DNA of 64,000 bases from Setophaga petechia. Its lineage: Eukaryota; Chordata; Aves; Passeriformes; Parulidae. The notes below the pieces were generated by a model. The model ran no database searches and had not been told where the DNA came from. It saw only the letters and a list, made by a program, of their open reading frames with translations. The position numbers and the translations under genes are program-made. Each line of letters opens with the position of its first letter. Positions within the stretch are counted from its first letter, which is position 1. This document shows, piece by piece, positions 59,555 through 64,000 of this stretch. The stretch spans positions 434,001 through 498,000 of the forward strand of contig JANCRA010000124.1 of the NCBI GenBank assembly GCA_024362935.1. Reading direction: 5' to 3'.

Positions 59555-61935
59555 CTTGAAAAACAACAAAGAGAATCAATAATCAGTTGCATTTGTAACA
59601 CGAAATTGTTTTGTCAACTACACTTTTATAATATGCATTTTATACAGACTTTGAAGAGAGCATCCACAGGGAGCTAAGCCTGAGCCTGAGGCAGTTACTA
59701 CAGGTTAGCATTTCCTGTAATGCTTCCTCCTCTGTTTTGAAGGCTTCCAAACACATATGAGTACATCAGTAGGAGGCAAATATCTAATCTATGCAATACA
59801 ACTGAGACTTGCTTCCAAAGAAGTACAGTCTCTCTTCTCTCCTAGCAGGACCAGAAGATGGTGACACCCCTCACAAATTTACATATTTTCCATGTTAACC
59901 TTCCCCACAGGCAAGCAGATCATAAGCAAAAGTTACTCTCAGTTTTCTGAGGGAAAGAATATTTGACTCTGTACTTCAGAAACAAGAGGACACTTGCCAG
60001 GCAGTGCTGTCAGGCAGGCTATCTGCTGTCATGCTCAGGTAATTAATTTTCTTTACAAAAGTTTTGAAATCAAGGAAGAAATTTCTGTTTCATAATAAAT
60101 TTCATAACAAAATTGATTAGACCCTTTTAAACCATGGCCCCAGCTTCCTTCAGAACCAGGTATTTTGCCAGTCCCTACATATCCACCCTTTGCTATAAGC
60201 TTATCACATAGTCTAGAGTCACAACATTGAAAGTACTGTTTGAGAACTGGAGCCACAAACTCACAATAAAATTCTGCTTCCTAAAGCTTTGCAGTTTCAA
60301 CCTAGATTGATTTAACCATACCTTAGCAGGAGTCTATGTAAAACTGGGATAACAAAAGGTCTTAGTGTTTTCGCATTGGTCCCAAAGCAAGAAAAACAAA
60401 GAAAGTTACAAAGCAAGGTTCATGTAGCTCCACTTTGGAGCTCCTTTCTCAGAGGAAACAACTCTAATCAAAGTAATTTTCAAAAGCACATCAATGAAAA
60501 AACATGGAGCAGCTGAATTACTTGCTACTACTCAGGGGTAGCATTCACCTCCACCCTATTATTGTCCACACCCATCAGAACTTTATAAACCTTGCCGAAT
60601 TATTTGCAGCTCTGTCCTAGCAACATACAATCAAAGCATAATGAACAAAATTCCAGGTATTTTCTTACAGAAAGAGAATAACATATATCACTCATTATCA
60701 AGATAACATTAGCAAGAAACAAATACTGAGTTACAATTATTGAAAAATAATCAAATGGCCTTTGCTGTGTCTAGAATAATGTATTTTGTCCCATGTATAT
60801 CACATCACACTTAGCTCAAATTGCCACATGGTCTGAATTAAGAGTCAGGAAATGAACTATATGAGTGCATTTCCATACACTTGCTCTGCATTACACTGTC
60901 TAGGCTGGCAGCAAAACAATCTGTGAAAAGGTTATTGGGAAGAGGCCTTGGTCAACTTCCAAGAACACTAGCATGACACAAAGAAAGTAATTTTTATAGA
61001 TATAAAAAAATATTAACCATGTTAGAGAACCCTCACACATTCTTGGTAGCATGCCTACATTATTCTTTATCAGTGAAAAACCAAAATAGAAAGATTTTCT
61101 GCAAGAATAAGACATAAGAAAGCAAAGTTCTTTGGCATCTCTGCTAGTCAGCTTAATATAGGAGACAATAAACATGTCTGGCAGTAAAACCTAGAAGGAC
61201 CGAGATGCCTTCAATGATTCCTGACAGAGAGCACCTATATTTGTACCCTCTGATATGAGGAATCTTACAGTGCCCTTTGCACCACAGGAGAAGAAAGGAG
61301 TTCAGTTAAAAATAGAACCAAGCAAAAAACTTATCAAAGCCTTCAAAGGCTTTGATACATGGTCAGGAGACCTAAGTATATCAAGTCACACAGACAAAAA
61401 AATCAGAGCATGCCATTTTGGCAGATAATCTTATCCTAGATACAGAGGAATTGATAAGGATGTCCCATGTGTCCATGGACAAGGCAGAGGAATTAATTTA
61501 CATGACCAGCCAAGGAAACCTTTAGATCCAGAAAATACTTAACATCATCAAGACAACAATTTGTTTGAGAATGCTGTGTTGGACTTTATGGCAGTTCATC
61601 CTGGAAGAAGCTGGATGCAGAGGTCTACCTTTATGTATGCCTTCTCCTGGCTCGTGCTCTTGAAATAGAGCTGAAACACAGCTGAATAAATTTTTGCTGA
61701 CAGTACTATAAACCCTTACACAGTAGACCAGCAGCAGACTGAGGAGACAAGATCCTCAGAGATCTTTAAGCCTCTTAACTCCAATAATAGCTCTGGGGTT
61801 TTCTAGACACTGAAGTTCAGTTTTGAAGAGGCTGTATATGCTAACTGCACAAACCATTTAGAGACAGCAAAATGCTATTTTCAGTAAATTGTTTCAGATT
61901 ACTTCAGTATAAATAAGCACAGGCTGACATCACTA

Positions 61936-62045
61936 GAATCACAGAATCATAGAATATCCTGAGTTAGAAGAAACGCACAAGAATCACTGAGTCCAAATCC
62001 TGGCCCTGCACAGGACATCTCCAGGAATCACATCACCTTCAAGGC
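61936..62045 (-). mobile_element. CR1 LINE 3'-end fragment, antisense
   Basis: Starts with AGAATCACAGAATCATAGAAT, the reverse complement of the CR1 3'-terminal octamer repeats. It continues with ATCCTGAGTTAGAAG and CCTGGCCCTGCACAGGACA, the 3' UTR of avian CR1 read backwards. Only about 100 bp is recognisable and the right end is uncertain. Confidence 0.8.
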
Positions 62046-62204
62046 CACAGAAACTTCTCATAACAAGCAAATGGCTCCACTTGTGAGCAGCACTTCAAAA
62101 CAGACACCCTCTCTTAGGCACAAATGTCTCAACCAAGTTTCCTATTGAGCTTACAGATTTACCTTCAAGGTACTCCCCATTAGTATGGCTGACAGCCCAG
62201 CTCT

Positions 62205-63488
62205 GCAAGCGCATTATTATACTGGGAGGTACTGAGAAACACCTGAAAGACAACTAGTCACTTGTCACAGCCAGCACAGGCTCATGAGGATAAACTCCTG
62301 CTTGCCAAACTTAATTTCATTTTATGACAAGACAGAAAACCCCCCTAGCTGATCCAGTGGATATAATCTTTTTGGGTTCCAGTAAAGCTTTCCATACTGG
62401 GTCTCACAGCACCCTTCTGGACAAAACATCCAGCACACACCTGGATGAACACAACACATGATGGGTGAGCAACTGGCTCATGGGTCAGTGAATGAGGTGA
62501 CATCAGACTGGTGACCTGTCACTGGTGGGGTTCCACAGGGCTCCATCCTCAGCTCTGTGCTCTTCAACAGCTTCATGAATGACCTGGATACTTAGTAACT
62601 CTGGGAAGGAGTTCACAGAAGATAAAAAACTGGGAGCAGCTGTTGACTCCCTCACAGGCAGGAAGGGAGTTGCAGACTGACCTTGATCAAATAGAGGGCT
62701 GGGCAACCACCAACAGTATGAAGTTCAACAAGGGGAAGTGCTGGATTGTGCACTTGGGATGGGGCAACCCTGCATGTGTGTATAGACTGGGGAACAAGAG
62801 ACTGGGGAGCAGCTCCATGGAATGGGAGCTGGGGGTCCTGGTCAGTGGCAAGTTGAACATGAGCCAGCAGTGCCCTGGTAGCCAGAAGGGCCACCTGTGT
62901 CCTGGGGTGCATCAGGCACAGCATCACAGCCAGGCAAGGGAGGGGATTGTCCTGCTCTGCTCTGGGGCAGCCTCACCTCAAGTGTTGGGGGCAGTTCTGG
63001 GTGCCACAATGGATAAAAGGCATTGAACTGTTGGAGAGCATCCATATGAGGACAATGAAGGTAGAAAAGGCCTCAGGTGAAGGCCATATGAGGAGTGGTG
63101 AGGTAATTTGGTCTGTTCATCCCGGAGAAGAAGAAACTGAGTTGCAGTTACAAGTTCCTTGAGGGAAGGGGAAGAGGAGCAGCAGGCACTGATCTCTTCA
63201 CTCTGGTGACCAGTGACAGGACCAGAGGGAACAGTCTGAAGTTGTGTCAGGGGAGGTTTAGGTTGGATATCAGGAAAAATCTTTTTCAGCCAGAGGATGG
63301 TTTGAGCACTAGAACAGGCTCCCCAGGGAAGTGCTCAGAGCACTATCCCTGACAGAGCTCAAAAAGCACTTGGACAACACTCTCAGGCACATGGTGTGAT
63401 TCTTGGGGATGCTTGTACAGGGCTAAGACTTGTACTTAATGATCCTTGTGGGTCCCTTATAACTCAGAATATTCTGTAATTCTATAAC
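62205..63488 (+). mobile_element. CR1 LINE, 5'-truncated copy with 3' end
   Basis: Sense-oriented chicken-repeat-1 type non-LTR retrotransposon. From about 62205 it has the reverse-transcriptase 3' part, with frameshifts and stops. The block at 62643-63026 is recognisable as the end of CR1 ORF2 (WATTNSMKFNKGKC, YRLGNKRLGSSS, KLNMSQQCPG). The 3' UTR follows, ending in the octamer-like ATTCTGTAATTCTATA at about 63470-63485. It is a dead 5'-truncated copy about 1.3 kb long, in opposite orientation to the fragment just to its left. The 5' boundary is approximate. Confidence 0.92.
62643..63026 (+). pseudogene. Remnant of CR1 ORF2 (reverse transcriptase C-terminal part)
   Basis: A 127-codon open stretch within the CR1 copy. 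It carries the family's conserved DLDQIEGWA and GVLVSGKLNMSQQC-type blocks but no complete RT domain; the catalytic YxDD region is not preserved. It is a fossil, not a functional gene. Confidence 0.85.
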
Positions 63489-63893
63489 CTTGCCTCTTAT
63501 CATCTCTCCATTACACAGCACAAAGCAGAGGCAACAGCTGGCAGAGTGAATTATCAGGGCAACAGAGAGTGAAGCTGTCCTACATAGGAGAATAATATTT
63601 TTTCCTGGGCTCGAATAAGAGGCAGTTCTTAAAAACTGAAATCTGGAGACTCAAATAATAAAACTTCAAATAAAAAAATACTCCCAAGATAAATACTGAC
63701 ACTGCAACTGAGTGAAATGCAAAAGATCAAGTCCCCTTGTTTTGACATACACATATAGCAAGGACAAAAGCAGACATGCTCCTGTATTGGCAGGACAGAA
63801 TCTTTGCACAAATATGCTTGACCACATTTAAAAAAACCACTGACTAACATACAGAAACTAAAGAAAGTATCCACTTTGCAATGCCAGCCTTAC

Positions 63894-64000
63894 TTAATTG
63901 TGTGTATGGTGATAGTCATGTATTGGTAAGCTCCTGGAGCATCAACAGGATGTTTCCAAGAAGGAACTGGAGAAAACACATCCTTGAAATGAGAGTTACT
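63894..64000 (-). CDS. TDRD7: Tentative upstream TDRD7 exon, cut by the window edge
   Basis: An open frame of 35 codons from the window end contains HFKDVFSPVPSWKHPV and AYQYMTITIHTI and stops at a good donor AA|GTAAGG (phase 2). The HFKD block faintly resembles the linker before the second LOTUS domain of TDRD7. It cannot join directly in phase to the exon at 59554, so another exon of length 3n+1 would be needed. The call rests on a donor and weak similarity only. Confidence 0.3.

Larger units (their letters stand above)
59555..63893 (-). other. TDRD7 intron(s) upstream of the LOTUS exon
   Basis: About 4.3 kb with no exon I can defend. I looked on the minus strand for the Gly-Ile/Val/Leu-Trp codon pattern of the second LOTUS domain and did not find it. 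The right part is occupied by CR1 fragments. Confidence 0.55.

Noticed and set aside
62160..62210. A minus-strand donor GAAG|GTAAAT with an open frame to its right, considered as the missing TDRD7 LOTUS exon
   Set aside because: The translation lacks LOTUS motifs and the sequence runs into the CR1 copy.

Overview
This is vertebrate nuclear DNA, almost certainly from a bird. The genes are split by GT-AG introns of roughly 0.1-10 kb, promoters sit in CpG islands, and the interspersed repeats I recognise are CR1 LINE fragments with the ATTCTATA-type 3' end typical of sauropsids. I recognise four protein genes from their exons. Their order (NCBP1, TSTD2, TMOD1, TDRD7) matches my recollection of the human chromosome 9q22 region, which supports conserved synteny. 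I rebuilt exons by hand from reading frames, splice sites and phase. The completed TSTD2 and TMOD1 coding sequences sum to whole codons (474 and 359 aa).

Layout. (1) 1-847: the first two coding exons of NCBP1 (nuclear cap-binding subunit 1) on the minus strand; the rest lies left of the window. (2) 848-1110: a compact CpG-rich bidirectional promoter between the NCBP1 and TSTD2 start codons, only 263 bp apart. (3) 1111-11151: nine coding exons of TSTD2 on the plus strand, a rhodanese-domain protein related to bacterial TrhO/YceA. (4) About 11152-15715: the convergent 3' ends of TSTD2 and TMOD1, whose 3' UTRs may overlap. (5) 15716-30718: nine coding exons of TMOD1 (tropomodulin-1, the pointed-end actin cap) on the minus strand, then a roughly 10 kb 5' intron reaching a CpG island at about 40500-41450 that is the likely promoter. 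(6) About 41450-46430: intergenic DNA with no gene I can support. (7) 46451-59554: the last eleven coding exons of TDRD7 on the minus strand (LOTUS domain and three Tudor domains), continuing right out of the window; a tentative further exon touches the window end. (8) 61936-63488: two CR1 fragments in opposite orientation inside a TDRD7 intron.

The four genes do not form a pathway. NCBP1 binds capped RNA, TSTD2 is a probable sulfurtransferase-fold enzyme of unsettled role, TMOD1 caps actin filaments, and TDRD7 organises germ-cell and lens RNA granules. Only NCBP1 and TSTD2 are likely to be co-regulated, through the shared promoter.

No new multi-gene system is visible. The points most worth following up are two adjacent TDRD7 introns that appear to start with GC instead of GT, a +/-/+ compound palindrome with 33-bp perfect arms in a TDRD7 intron, the failure to find the expected upstream LOTUS exon between 59.6 and 63.9 kb, and a (GGGGCC)n tract in TSTD2 intron 1.
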